Below are positions 63,256-64,000 of a stretch of 64,000 nucleotides of DNA, one piece after another. The notes beneath the pieces were generated by a model. That model did no database searches and was not told where the DNA came from. It was given only the letters and a program-made list of their open reading frames with translations. The translations under genes and the position numbers were made by a program. The stretch's first letter is position 1, and the number at the start of each line of letters is the position of its first letter. The stretch comes from Sipunculus nudus (taxonomy: Eukaryota; Annelida; Sipuncula; Golfingiida; Sipunculidae), in the NCBI GenBank assembly GCA_026874595.1, contig CM049311.1, positions 72,976,953 to 73,040,952 of the forward strand, in the 5' to 3' direction.

Positions 63256-64000
63256 AACAAGTGACCCAGGGGTTATGACGCTCAGCTGACCAGGAAGACA
63301 TTGACAAAAGTAATTTTATCATCTGAATGTCAAATTTGAATGAAATACTTTTTCCAAACTTGACCTTTTGTATAAAATCATCCAATATTCATTGGGGTAC
63401 TATGGAGCTCTGTAGCATGAAGGATATGGGTAACAGACACCTATTTTCAAGGTTTACAAGATGACTTTTCAGGGGTCTCTCAGCATGTCAAAAAATAAAA
63501 TTCTAGGTCCAGTTATTATGATTTGTGCCCTGTTAACAGATGACCAAATGTTTATTCTGGGGGGTATTTCAAAGCCGCATAGGATGAAGGATATGGGTAA
63601 CAGAGATGTAATTTCAGGTGCACAAGGAGACTTTTCAGGGGCCTCCCAGCATATCAAGAAAGGAGATTCTAGGTCAAGTCATTATAATTTGTGCTCTGTT
63701 AACAGATGACCAAATCTTTATTCTCGGAGCCATAGCATGAAGGATATGGGTAACAGAGACCTAATTTCAGATTTCCAAAGAGACTTTCCAAGGGCCTCCC
63801 TGCATGTCAAGAAAGAAGATTCTAGGTCCAGTCATTATGATTTGTGCCCTGTTAATATATGACCAAATCTTTATTCTGGGGGGTACTTCAGAGCCCCATA
63901 GCTCACAGAATATGGGTAACAGGGACCTTATTTCGGGTTTCCATGTAGACCTTTTATGGGCTTCCCTGGAGGTGAGGACAGAAGATTCTAGGTCCAGTCA
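63256..64000 (-). mobile_element. E12: group 1 element, cut by the window end
   Basis: It starts AACAAGTGACCCAGGGGTTA and GCTCAGCTG, followed by E3-like units. The units are about 160 bp here, because the half with the GGTGGCGCCACC box is absent. It probably continues beyond 64000. Confidence 0.7.

Overview
This is animal nuclear DNA: AT-rich, with GT-AG introns, sparse coding sequence and many non-autonomous mobile elements. The repeat content points to a mollusc, most likely a bivalve. Many elements have hairpin ends, tandem-repeat cores and GGAC microsatellites, an organisation known from bivalve pearl/HINE-type elements. The organism call is inference. Two real genes are visible; the other short open frames are chance or repeat-derived.

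Layout. 398-2959: a complete mobile element (E1). 4540-5533, + strand: a TMEM45/DUF716 membrane-protein gene with its whole coding sequence in one exon. 5534-14676: intergenic DNA with small repeats, a (TA)n tract, a 100-bp MITE-like element and a 36-bp minisatellite. 14677-19952: two further elements in tandem (E2, E3). 19953-26056: no clear gene; probably intergenic DNA plus the 3' UTR of the next gene. 26057-62208, - strand: the 3' part of an IBTK (inhibitor of Bruton tyrosine kinase) orthologue. Nineteen coding exons join in one frame to give 1012 residues: the end of an RCC1-like region, two BTB domains and a basic/serine-rich tail ending at the natural stop. The ankyrin and first RCC1 exons must lie beyond position 64000.

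The long IBTK introns are filled with elements of two groups. Group 1 (E1, E2, E3, E5, E7-E10, E12) runs from AGCTCAGCTGAC with a nearby hairpin and a GGAC-type microsatellite, through a variable core, to CAGCTGAGC, an ACCCATGGGT palindrome and CTTGTT. Empty-site comparison shows insertion into a T-run without target duplication, as in Helentron/HINE elements. Group 2 (E4, E6, E11) starts ACTAGA and ends in a strong hairpin. The best structure is a three-level nest at 51976-57974 (E11 inside E10 inside E9) with exact junctions; removing the inserts gives a 2612-bp E9, against 2613 bp for complete E8. No transposase, Rep/helicase or reverse transcriptase frame was seen. There is no CRISPR, operon or recognisable RNA gene.

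The most unusual observations are the element families themselves, a palindromic AGGTGGCGCCACC box shared by otherwise unrelated element cores, higher-order repeat structure in E6, a possible captured exon in E2, and a minisatellite of acceptor-like units beside an IBTK splice site.
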